64,000 nt of DNA from Rhizobacter sp. (lineage in GTDB: Bacteria; Pseudomonadota; Gammaproteobacteria; Burkholderiales; Burkholderiaceae_C): assembly GCA_019635355.1 (NCBI GenBank), contig JAHBZQ010000001.1, forward strand, positions 1,550,001 to 1,614,000, given 5' to 3'. Within the stretch, counting starts at the first letter, position 1. Every line of letters starts with the position of its first letter. Positions 18,051 through 25,402 of this stretch are shown in pieces. The notes beneath the pieces are model-generated. The model was not told the origin of the DNA. It made no database searches and saw nothing but the letters and a program-made list of their open reading frames with translations. The position numbers and the translations under genes were made by a program.

Positions 18051-19604
18051 CTACTTCAGCCGGAAGGCCGACACCACGTTGGTGAGGCTCTGCGCCTGCT
18101 CGCGCAGGCTCTCGGCGGCGGCAGAGGCTTCTTCCACCAGCGCGGCGTTCTGCTGGGTGACCTGGTCGAGCTGCGTGACGGCGCTGCTCACCTGGCTGAT
18201 GCCTGTGCTCTGCGCCGAGGCAGCGGTGGTGATCTCCCCGACGATCGCGGCCACCTCGTCGACGCTCGTCACGATCTCGACCATCGTCTCGCCCGCCGCC
18301 TTCACCAGGCGCGACCCGGCATCGACCTTGTCGACGCTGGTGTCGATCAAGGCCTTGATCTCCTTCGCGGCCACGGCGCTGCGCTGCGCGAGATTGCGCA
18401 CCTCGCTCGCCACCACCGCGAAGCCGCGGCCCTGGTCACCGGCGCGCGCCGCCTCCACGCCCGCGTTGAGCGCGAGGATGTTGGTCTGGAAGGCGATGCC
18501 GTCGATCACGCCGATGATGTCGCTGATCTTGCGCGAGCTGTCGTCGATCTCGCGCATGGTCGACACCATCTGCGACACCACCTCGCCGCCGCGCGTGGCC
18601 ACCGCCGAGGCGCGGTGCGCGAGCTGGTTGGCCTTCTCGGCGGCGCTGGCGCTGTGGCGCACGGTGCTCGTCAAGTCTTCCATCGACGAGGCCGTCTGCT
18701 GAAGGCTCGACGCGGCCCGCTCGGTGCGCTGGCTCAGGTCGAGGTTGCCGGTGCTGACCTCGGCACTCGCCACGTGGATGCTGTCGGACGACTCGCGGAT
18801 CTGGCCGACCAGCGTGCGCAGCCGCTCCTGCATGGCGGCGATGGCCAGCAGCAGGCGGCCGATCTCGTCGTGCGAGCCCACATCCACCTGCGAGCTCAAG
18901 TCGCCCTCGGCGATGCGCTCGGCCACGCGGATGGCGCGGTCGATGGGCTGCTTCACGCTGCGCGTGATGCGCCAGCCCAGCAACGCACCCGCGAGCACGG
19001 CGATGGCCACCACCACCGCCGCGATCGACAAGGCGCGCTGCTGGCCCGACACGGCGCTCGCATACGAGGCCACGCTCGACTGCCGCTCCACCGCCATCAG
19101 CTGCTCGGCCTTGCCGCGCCACAGCACTTCTTGCGGCCGGGCCTGCGTCATGAGGGTGGTGGTGGCTTCGATGTTGGAGCCGTCCTGCCCCTGCCGGGCA
19201 GCGCGCAGCAGCAAGGGAATGGCCACCTTGGCGGTGGCGCCGATCTCGCCGACGAGCTGGCGCTCCTCGTCGGAGGCTGTGGACGCGTCGAGCGACGCGG
19301 CCAGCGTGCGCTCCGTCTCCTGGTAGCGGGCCACGGTGGCGTTGAGCGCCTTCATCTCGTTGTCGATCTCGCGCAGGTCGGTGAGCAAGGCGATCGAGCG
19401 GGCCTGCACCGACATCTGGCCGATGTGGGCGAGCAGCGCCTGCGCGAGGTCGCTGCGCGCGCTATCGACTTCGACGATGTGCTGCATGCGCGCGCCCATC
19501 GAGCGGATCTCCAGCCCGTTGAGCGTGGCCACGCCCACGAGCATCAGCACCAGGCTGGCAAAGCCCAGCGCGAGGCGCCGGGCGACGGAGAGCTGGAGCT
19601 TCAT
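18051..19604 (-). CDS. Methyl-accepting chemotaxis protein, coupled to the ABC importer operon
   Basis: This 517-residue inner membrane chemoreceptor has a first helix at about 11-32, a periplasmic four-helix-type ligand domain (about 33-190), a second helix (about 192-212), HAMP (IDRAIRVAERIAEGDLSSQV) and a signalling domain with the tip FQTNILALNAGVEAARAG. The unusual Gly in NAGVEAA replaces the common Ala. The ATG at 19604 overlaps the stop of the livM-type gene as ATGA, so translation is probably coupled to the transporter. Taste for the transported compound is inferred. It has no pentapeptide NWETF-type CheR tether at the end. Confidence 0.93.
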   Translation of the reverse strand: MKLQLSVARRLALGFASLVLMLVGVATLNGLEIRSMGARMQHIVEVDSARSDLAQALLAHIGQMSVQARSIALLTDLREIDNEMKALNATVARYQETERTLAASLDASTASDEERQLVGEIGATAKVAIPLLLRAARQGQDGSNIEATTTLMTQARPQEVLWRGKAEQLMAVERQSSVASYASAVSGQQRALSIAAVVVAIAVLAGALLGWRITRSVKQPIDRAIRVAERIAEGDLSSQVDVGSHDEIGRLLLAIAAMQERLRTLVGQIRESSDSIHVASAEVSTGNLDLSQRTERAASSLQQTASSMEDLTSTVRHSASAAEKANQLAHRASAVATRGGEVVSQMVSTMREIDDSSRKISDIIGVIDGIAFQTNILALNAGVEAARAGDQGRGFAVVASEVRNLAQRSAVAAKEIKALIDTSVDKVDAGSRLVKAAGETMVEIVTSVDEVAAIVGEITTAASAQSTGISQVSSAVTQLDQVTQQNAALVEEASAAAESLREQAQSLTNVVSAFRLK

Positions 19605-20590
19605 GCGTGCGCTTTCACCTGCGCGGGCGCCGCCGCCGCCGGCTCGGCCGCAGCCGGCTTCTTGCGGCGCGCGATGAACTCGCCCACGAAGCCACGGCGG
19701 AAGGCCAGCACGCAGACCACGAAGATGGCGCCGATGATCACCGTGACCCACGAGCCCACGCGGTCGGCGAGGCAGTTCTGCAGGCCGATGATGGTGAAGG
19801 CACCCACCACCGGGCCGGCGAAGGTGCCGAGGCCGCCGAGCAGCGTCATCAGGATCACCTCGCCCGAGAGCGACCAGTGCACGTCGGACAAGGTGGCGAA
19901 CCCCAGCACCAGTGTCTTCAGCCCACCGGCCAGGCCGGCGATGGCGGTCGACAGCACAAAGGCGAGCAGCTTGTAGCGGTTGACGTTGTAGCCGAGCGAG
20001 ATGGCACGCGGCTCGTTCTCGCGGATCGCCTTCAGCACCTGGCCGTAGGGCGAGTGCACCACGCGCACGATGAAGAGGTACACCGCCACGAAGATGGCCA
20101 GCACGAAGAAGTACATCGCAAGGTCGTTGTCGAGCGGCAAGAGGCCGAAGAGCTTGCCGCGCGGCACGCCCTGCAGCCCGTCTTCACCGCCGGTGAACGG
20201 CGCCTGCAGGCAGATGAAGAAGATCATCTGCGCCATCGCGAGCGTGATCATCGCGAAGTAGATGCCCTGGCGACGGATGGCAATCAGCCCGACCACCAGG
20301 CCGAGCGCAGCGGCCACCAGCACGCCGGCGATCAAGCCCAGCTCAGGTGTGAGCCCACCCGAGCGCACCAGCCAGCCCGTGCCGTAGGCCGCCGCACCCA
20401 TGAAGGCGGCGTGGCCGAACGACAGGAGGCCGGTGTAGCCGAGCAGCAGGTTGAAGGCACACGCGAAGAGCGCGTAGCAGAGCGCCTTCATCGCAAACAC
20501 CGGGTAGATGCCGATGAAGGGGGCGGCGATGAAGAGGGCGAGCGCCGCCCAGCCGGCGATGCGGGCCGGGGTCGAGAACAGTGAAGACAA
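19601..20590 (-). CDS. livM: Branched-chain-amino-acid-type ABC transporter permease (LivM family)
   Basis: This 329-residue inner membrane permease has eight to nine hydrophobic segments and the LivM loop containing IRENEPRAISLGYNVNRYK. The C-terminal tail is Ala/Lys-rich (KPAAAEPAAAAPAQ). The start is a TTG at 20590, one base after the livH-type stop, with AAGGAG in front. The 3' end overlaps the chemoreceptor start. Family members import hydrophobic amino acids, urea, amides or short carboxylates; the substrate here is unproven and the PHB genes around it make 3-hydroxybutyrate a candidate. Confidence 0.92.
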   Translation of the reverse strand: MSSLFSTPARIAGWAALALFIAAPFIGIYPVFAMKALCYALFACAFNLLLGYTGLLSFGHAAFMGAAAYGTGWLVRSGGLTPELGLIAGVLVAAALGLVVGLIAIRRQGIYFAMITLAMAQMIFFICLQAPFTGGEDGLQGVPRGKLFGLLPLDNDLAMYFFVLAIFVAVYLFIVRVVHSPYGQVLKAIRENEPRAISLGYNVNRYKLLAFVLSTAIAGLAGGLKTLVLGFATLSDVHWSLSGEVILMTLLGGLGTFAGPVVGAFTIIGLQNCLADRVGSWVTVIIGAIFVVCVLAFRRGFVGEFIARRKKPAAAEPAAAAPAQVKAHA

Positions 20591-20591
20591 C

Positions 20592-21479
20592 TTACTTCTC
20601 CTTGCCGAAGAGGCCGGCGGGGCGAATCATCAGCACGATGGCCATGATCACGAAGACGACGATGTTGGACGCCTCGGGGTAGAACACTTTCGTCAGACCC
20701 TCGACCAGGCCGAGCGCGAGCCCGGTGAGGATGGAGCCGAGGATGGAGCCCATGCCGCCGATCACCACCACCGCGAAGACGACGATGATGAGGTTGGTGC
20801 CCATGAGCGGCGTGATCTGGATCACCGGCGCCGCCAGCACGCCGGCCAGCGCGGCGAGCGCCGCACCACCCGCGTAGGTGAACATCACCATCATCGGCAC
20901 GTTGATGCCGAAGGCCTGCACCAGCGCCGGGTTCTCGGTGCCGGCGCGCAGCTTGGCGCCGAGGCTCGTCTTCTCGATCAAGGCCCAGGTGCCCAGGCAG
21001 ACGATGAGCGAGGCCACGATCACCCAGGCGCGGTAGTTGGGCAGCACCATGAAGCCGAGGTTGGTGGCACCTTGCAGCGCGTCAGGCACCGAGTACGACT
21101 GGCCCGACACGCCGTACTGCTCGCGGAACACACCTTCGAAGATCAGCGAGATGCCGAAGGTGAGCAAGAGCCCGTAGATCGGGTCGAGCTTGTAGAGGTG
21201 CTTGAGCAGCGTGCGCTCGATCACGAGGCCGAGCGCACCCACCACCAGCGGCGCGAGCAGCAGCGCCATCCAGTAGTTGAGTCCGAAGGTCTCGAGCGAG
21301 AACCAGGCCACGTAGGCGCCGATCATGTACAGCGCGCCATGCGCGAAGTTCACGATGCCCAAGAGGCCGAAGATCACCGCCAGGCCGAGGCTCAGCATGG
21401 CGTAGAACGAGCCGTTCACCAGGCCGAGCATGAGTTGCCCCATGAAGGCCTGGATGGGGATACCAAAGATTTCAGTCAT
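20592..21479 (-). CDS. livH: Branched-chain-amino-acid-type ABC transporter permease (LivH family)
   Basis: This 295-residue inner membrane permease has the LivH layout: LVNGSFYAMLSLGLAVIFGLLGIVNFAHGALYM at the start of the core is diagnostic, and eight hydrophobic segments follow. It pairs with the LivM-type product to form the channel. The ATG at 21479 gives MTEIFGIP. A palindromic repeat at 21501-21573 separates it from the binding-protein gene, so messenger stability or expression may differ between the two. Confidence 0.92.
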   Translation of the reverse strand: MTEIFGIPIQAFMGQLMLGLVNGSFYAMLSLGLAVIFGLLGIVNFAHGALYMIGAYVAWFSLETFGLNYWMALLLAPLVVGALGLVIERTLLKHLYKLDPIYGLLLTFGISLIFEGVFREQYGVSGQSYSVPDALQGATNLGFMVLPNYRAWVIVASLIVCLGTWALIEKTSLGAKLRAGTENPALVQAFGINVPMMVMFTYAGGAALAALAGVLAAPVIQITPLMGTNLIIVVFAVVVIGGMGSILGSILTGLALGLVEGLTKVFYPEASNIVVFVIMAIVLMIRPAGLFGKEK

Positions 21480-21500
21480 GACGGTGGGGGGCGTACTGCT

Positions 21501-21573
21501 CCGTTCGACCTGAGCTTGTCGAAGGGCCCTTCGACGCGCTCGGGGCGGGCTTCGACAGGCTCAGCCCGAACGG
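21501..21573. repeat. REP-like inverted repeat between binding-protein and permease genes
   Basis: Arms at 21501-21524 and 21550-21573 are complementary at 21 of 24 positions and carry the motif TGAGCTTGTCGAAG or its variant. This motif is a common intergenic palindrome in Burkholderiales genomes. Placed inside an operon after the binding-protein gene, a hairpin here could protect the upstream messenger and raise binding-protein yield over permease. Confidence 0.75.
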
Positions 21574-21584
21574 AGCTGTGCGCG

Positions 21585-22793
21585 TTATTTCCAGAGGGCG
21601 CAGCGCGACTCGGCCTTGGTCGTCCAGGCGGCTTCGCCCTTGATGGTCTCGACCACGTTGTAGTAATCCCACGGCTCCTTCGACTGCGCCGGCGTCTTCA
21701 CCTGCATCAGGTACATGTCGTGCACCATGCGGCCGTCGTCGCGGATGTGGCCGCCCTTGGCGAACACGTCGTTGACCGGCGTCTTCTTCATGTGCGCGAG
21801 CACCTTGTCGGCGTCGTCGGTGCCGGTGGCCTTGACCGCATTCAGGTACTGCAGCGCGGCAGAGTAGTCGGCGGCCTGGATCGACGAGGGCATGCGCTTG
21901 AACTTGTCGAAGAACTTGCGGCTCCAGGCGCGGGTGTCGGCGTCCTGGTTCCAGTACCAGCTGTCGGTGAGGTACATGCCTTGCGCCGTCTTCAAGCCGA
22001 GCGAGTGCACGTCGTTGATGAACATGAGCAGGCCCGCAAGCTTCATCGTCTTGGTGATGCCGAACTCGTTGGCGGCCTTCACCGCGTTGATCATGTCGCC
22101 GCCCGCGTTGGCGAGGCCCAGGATCTGCGCCTTGCTGGTCTGCGCCTGCAGCAGGAACGACGAGAAGTCGCTGGCCGACAGCGGGTGGCGCACCGCGCCG
22201 ATCACGTTGCCACCGGCCGCCTTGACGATGGCCGAGGTGTCGGTCTGCAGGGCCGAGCCGAAGGCGTAGTCGGCGGTCAGGAAATACCAGCTCTTGCCAC
22301 CGGCCTTCACGACGGCGTTGCCGGTGCCCTTGGCGAGCGCCACGGTGTCGTAGGCCCAGTGCACGGTGTAGGGCGAGCAGCGCTCGTTGGTCAGCGCCGA
22401 CGCGGCCGCGCCCACGGCGATGAAGGGCTTCTTCTTCTCGGCGGCCACGCCGGCCATCGCGAGGCTGGTGCCGGAGTTGGTGCCGCCAATCAGCAGGTCG
22501 AGGCCTTGCTGGTCGAACCACTCGCGTGCCTTGGCGCTGGCGATGTCGGCCTTGTTCTGGTGGTCGGCCACCAGCACTTCGATCTTCTTGCCGTTGATCG
22601 CACCGCCCATGTCGGCCACGGCCTGGCGGATCATCTCGGCGCCGGCCGGGCCGTCGATGTCGGAGTACAGCCCCGAGATGTCGGTGATGAAGCCGATGCG
22701 GATCACGTCACCCGAGATCTGGGCGTGTGCCAGCGGGGCGATGCAGGCGAGGCCGCAGGCGGCGGCGAGGGCTTTGAGTTTGTTGAGCTTCAA
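21585..22793 (-). CDS. ABC transporter periplasmic substrate-binding protein (type 1, Peripla_BP_6-like)
   Basis: This 402-residue binding protein has a signal peptide (cleavage near AHA-Q) and the two-lobe fold of the LivJ/urea/amide-binding group (VIRIGFITDISGLYSDIDG at the mature start; LLIGGTNSGTSLAMAGVA). The start is a TTG at 22793 with AAGGAGA upstream. It sits in the operon between livF-type and livH-type genes. The ligand is not deducible; context with PHB depolymerase, oligomer hydrolase and 3-hydroxybutyrate dehydrogenase suggests a hydroxy acid as an alternative to an amino acid. Confidence 0.92.
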   Translation of the reverse strand: MKLNKLKALAAACGLACIAPLAHAQISGDVIRIGFITDISGLYSDIDGPAGAEMIRQAVADMGGAINGKKIEVLVADHQNKADIASAKAREWFDQQGLDLLIGGTNSGTSLAMAGVAAEKKKPFIAVGAAASALTNERCSPYTVHWAYDTVALAKGTGNAVVKAGGKSWYFLTADYAFGSALQTDTSAIVKAAGGNVIGAVRHPLSASDFSSFLLQAQTSKAQILGLANAGGDMINAVKAANEFGITKTMKLAGLLMFINDVHSLGLKTAQGMYLTDSWYWNQDADTRAWSRKFFDKFKRMPSSIQAADYSAALQYLNAVKATGTDDADKVLAHMKKTPVNDVFAKGGHIRDDGRMVHDMYLMQVKTPAQSKEPWDYYNVVETIKGEAAWTTKAESRCALWK

Positions 22794-22819
22794 GAACGTG
22801 TCTCCTTGGGGTGAACGGT

Positions 22820-23524
22820 TTAGACGCCGAGGGTTTCGTGCAACTGATCCAGGTGCATGGGCAACTCGGCTTGGGTGAACTCTTGGATGACGCGGCCGTG
22901 CTCCATCACGAGGAAGCGGTCGGCCAGGGGGGCGGCGAAGCGGAAGTTCTGCTCCACCATCAGCACGGTGTAGCCACGCGAGCGCAGCATCTGCACCATC
23001 TCGGCGAGCTTCTGCACGATCACCGGCGCGAGGCCTTCGGAGATCTCGTCGAGCAGAAGCAGCTTGGCGCCGGTGCGCAGGATGCGGGCGACGGCGAGCA
23101 TCTGCTGCTCGCCGCCCGAGAGGCGCGTGCCCTGGCTCTTGGCGCGCTCCTTGAGGTTGGGAAACATCGCGTAGATGTCGTCGAGGCTCATGCCGGCGGG
23201 CATCAGCGAAGGCGGCAGCAGCAGGTTCTCTTCCGCGCTCAGGCTTGACAAGATGCCGCGCTCTTCGGGGCAGTAGCCGAGGCCCAGGCGGGCAATGCGG
23301 TGCGTGGGGAGATGGATCGTCTCCTTGCCCTGCACCTTGATGCTGCCCTTGCGAGCACCGATCAAGCCCATGATGGCGCGCATGGTGCTCGTGCGGCCGG
23401 CGCCGTTGCGGCCCAAGAGCGTGACGACTTCGCCTTCGTTGACGTGGAAATTCACGCCATGCAGCACGTGGCTTTCGCCGTACCAGCCTTGGAGGTTTCT
23501 GATTTCTAGGAATGGGGTGGGCAT
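22820..23524 (-). CDS. livF: ABC transporter ATPase (LivF family) with Walker A Lys-to-Arg change
   Basis: This 234-residue ATPase has the LivF pattern: signature LSGGEQQML, Walker B KLLLLDEISEGLAP and switch His region EQNFRFA. The Walker A reads GRNGAGRTS, with Arg (R44, codon CGC at 23393-23395) where nearly all ABC ATPases have Lys. If LivG and LivF form a heterodimer, one nucleotide site may be impaired. The ATG at 23524 gives MPTPFLEIRNLQGWYG. It is separated from livG by 310 bases of repeats, unusual for such operons. Confidence 0.92.
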   Translation of the reverse strand: MPTPFLEIRNLQGWYGESHVLHGVNFHVNEGEVVTLLGRNGAGRTSTMRAIMGLIGARKGSIKVQGKETIHLPTHRIARLGLGYCPEERGILSSLSAEENLLLPPSLMPAGMSLDDIYAMFPNLKERAKSQGTRLSGGEQQMLAVARILRTGAKLLLLDEISEGLAPVIVQKLAEMVQMLRSRGYTVLMVEQNFRFAAPLADRFLVMEHGRVIQEFTQAELPMHLDQLHETLGV

Positions 23525-23556
23525 GTTCAATGTGTCCTGTTTGTGGAGCGGAGCGG

Positions 23557-23660
23557 GCTCGCTGCGACAGGGCGCCGTGTTCCGCTCATGTCCCCCGAGT
23601 CGGGCTGCGCCCGCCTCTCCTCCTTTACTTCGCTCCACACGGCGCCCTGCCGCAGCGAGC
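23557..23660. repeat. Palindromic repeat element, copy A
   Basis: Arms at 23557-23580 and 23637-23660 are complementary over 24 bases with one mismatch. The 56-base centre is the reverse complement, with a few changes, of the centre of copy B; it includes TCCGCTCATGTCCCCCG and TCCTCCTTTACTTCGCT. The arms are not shared with copy B. Function unknown. It occupies the livG-livF gap, which holds no gene. Confidence 0.85.
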
Positions 23661-23710
23661 AAGGCACGACCGAGGCACGCCAAGAACTCGGCATGCCACC
23701 GCCAGTGCGC

Positions 23711-23810
23711 GCCGAGGCTGTCGGGTGACCGGCGTAGCGAAGTAAAGGAGGAGGCCAGGCGCAGCCTGGCCGGGGGACATGAGCGGAGCCGGTCACCCGG
23801 CAGCCTCGGC
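23711..23810. repeat. Palindromic repeat element, copy B (opposite orientation to A)
   Basis: Arms at 23711-23733 and 23788-23810 are complementary over 23 bases with one mismatch. The centre (23734-23787) contains AGCGAAGTAAAGGAGGA and GGGGGACATGAGCGGA around a small hairpin, the inverse of the copy A centre. The two copies could also pair with each other through their centres. Confidence 0.85.
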
Positions 23811-23834
23811 TGGCACCGATCGACGCATGCAACA

Positions 23835-24602
23835 TCAATGCGCCCCCGCCAATTCGACCTGAGCGCTACCCATGTAGGCCTCGATCACCGACGGGTTCTT
23901 CGACACCTCGGCATACGGCCCTTCGGCCAGCGTGGCCCCACGCGCCAGCACGGTGATGGTGTCGGCGATGCTCGACACCACGCTCATGTTGTGTTCGACC
24001 ATCAGGATGGTGCGGCCCGCCGACACCCGCTTGATGAGCTTGCGGATGCGGTCGACGTCTTCGCTGCCCATGCCTTGCGTGGGCTCGTCGAGCAGCATCA
24101 GCTCGGGCTCCATCGCAAGCGTGGTGGCGATCTCGAGTGCGCGCTTGCGGCCGTAGCTCAGCTCGACGGTGGTGAGGTGGGCATAAGGTGCGAGGTCGAC
24201 TTCACGCAGCAGCTCCAGCGCCCGCGCGTTCAAGCCGTCGAGCGAACGCTCGGGCTTCCAGAAGTGGAAAGACGTGGCGAGCTTCTTCTGCAGTGCGACG
24301 CGCACGTTCTCGAGCACCGTCATGTGCGGAAACACCGCCGAGATCTGGAACGAGCGGATCACGCCGCGCTCGGCGATGCGCGCCGGTGTGTCGTGCGTGA
24401 TCTCTTCGCCGTTGAAGACGATGCGGCCCGAGGTCGGTGTCAGGAATTTGGTCAGCAGGTTGAAACACGTCGTCTTGCCTGCGCCGTTGGGGCCGATCAA
24501 TGCGTGGATGTCTCCTCGGCGGACACGCAAGTCCACTTTGTCGACAGCCACGAAGCCCTTGAACTCTTTGGTCAAGCGCTCGGTGTGAAGAATGCAATCC
24601 AC
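23835..24602 (-). CDS. livG: ABC transporter ATPase (LivG family)
   Basis: This 255-residue ATPase has a normal Walker A GPNGAGKTTCFN, the Q-loop region RSFQISAVFPHMTV, signature-like LSYGRKRALEIA, Walker B LMLLDEPTQGM and H-loop VEHNMSVV. The start is a GTG at 24602 with AAAGGAG six bases upstream. It is the first gene of the importer operon and lies divergent from the PAS-LuxR regulator gene. Its partner is the LivF-type ATPase, whose Walker A Lys is altered. Confidence 0.93.
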   Translation of the reverse strand: MDCILHTERLTKEFKGFVAVDKVDLRVRRGDIHALIGPNGAGKTTCFNLLTKFLTPTSGRIVFNGEEITHDTPARIAERGVIRSFQISAVFPHMTVLENVRVALQKKLATSFHFWKPERSLDGLNARALELLREVDLAPYAHLTTVELSYGRKRALEIATTLAMEPELMLLDEPTQGMGSEDVDRIRKLIKRVSAGRTILMVEHNMSVVSSIADTITVLARGATLAEGPYAEVSKNPSVIEAYMGSAQVELAGAH

Positions 24603-24802
24603 TGCTGCTCCTTTGCGAGAGGCGGCAGTGTCGTGACTGGCGTTGCGCGCCGCAATGGCGAGCGACTACGCTAGGGTTCACCCGGCCAGACTTGCGCTCG
24701 ACCGTGCAGTTTTTGGGGAAGAAGCCGTTACTGCTTTTTGCTTAAGTACTCGTGGCATGTGATGTGCATCGGCGCCTCGCTATGCTCGCGCCGACATTCG
24801 CC

Positions 24803-25372
24803 ATGAACCCCGCTCTCCACCACCCGCCCGACGTCAACCTCGTGCTGGCCTTCGACATGGCCCCGGTGGGACTGTGCGTGCTCAACAACCGCGTCATCCA
24901 GCGCTGCAACGAAGCCCTGGCATCGATGTTCGGCTACGAGACCGCCGATCTGACGGGCCAGTCGATGTGCATGCTCTACCCCTCGCAGAGCGAGTTCATG
25001 GGCATCGGCGCGCGTGGCTTCGAAGCGCTGCGCGACTGCGGCCGATATGCCGATGAGCGCATCATGAAACACCGCGATGGCCGGCTCTTCTGGTGCCACG
25101 CCTCGGGCCGCACGCTCGACCGCGACGACCCATACGGCTGCACGGTGTGGATGTTCGAAGACATCTCCGCTCGCCGCCCCATCACCACCGCCCTCACCTC
25201 CCGTGAGCGCGAGATCGCGCAGCTGCTGATCGAAGGCAAGACGAGCAAGCAGATCGCACGCGTGCTCGAGGTGAGCCCGCGCACGATCGATGCACATCGC
25301 GTGAGGCTCTTGAGAAAACTCAAGGTCAACACGGCCACCGAGATGGTGTCGCGCCTGGCCGGGTTGATGTAG
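24803..25372 (+). CDS. PAS-LuxR (NarL-type HTH) transcription regulator
   Basis: This protein of about 189 residues combines a PAS domain (about 15-120; NNRVIQRCNEALASMFGYE) with a C-terminal LuxR-type helix-turn-helix (LTSREREIAQLLIEGKTSKQIAR, then SPRTIDAHRVRLLRKL). The ATG at 24803 places PAS right after a short lead; GTG at 24752 and ATG at 24782 are possible starts. It is transcribed away from livG across a 200-base gap, so it probably controls the importer operon, with the signal bound by PAS. Confidence 0.9.
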   Translation: MNPALHHPPDVNLVLAFDMAPVGLCVLNNRVIQRCNEALASMFGYETADLTGQSMCMLYPSQSEFMGIGARGFEALRDCGRYADERIMKHRDGRLFWCHASGRTLDRDDPYGCTVWMFEDISARRPITTALTSREREIAQLLIEGKTSKQIARVLEVSPRTIDAHRVRLLRKLKVNTATEMVSRLAGLM

Positions 25373-25402
25373 CCCGGCCAGCGCCCGTCCATCAAACCGC
25401 CA

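Noticed and set aside
23557..23810. Integron attC site or insertion sequence ends
   Set aside because: No GTTRRRY/RYYYAAC core sites, no integrase or transposase gene, and no visible target duplication.
23525..23834. A small gene within the livG-livF gap (frames of 60-100 residues)
   Set aside because: All frames lie over the palindromic elements, on both strands at once, with no domain or consistent start.
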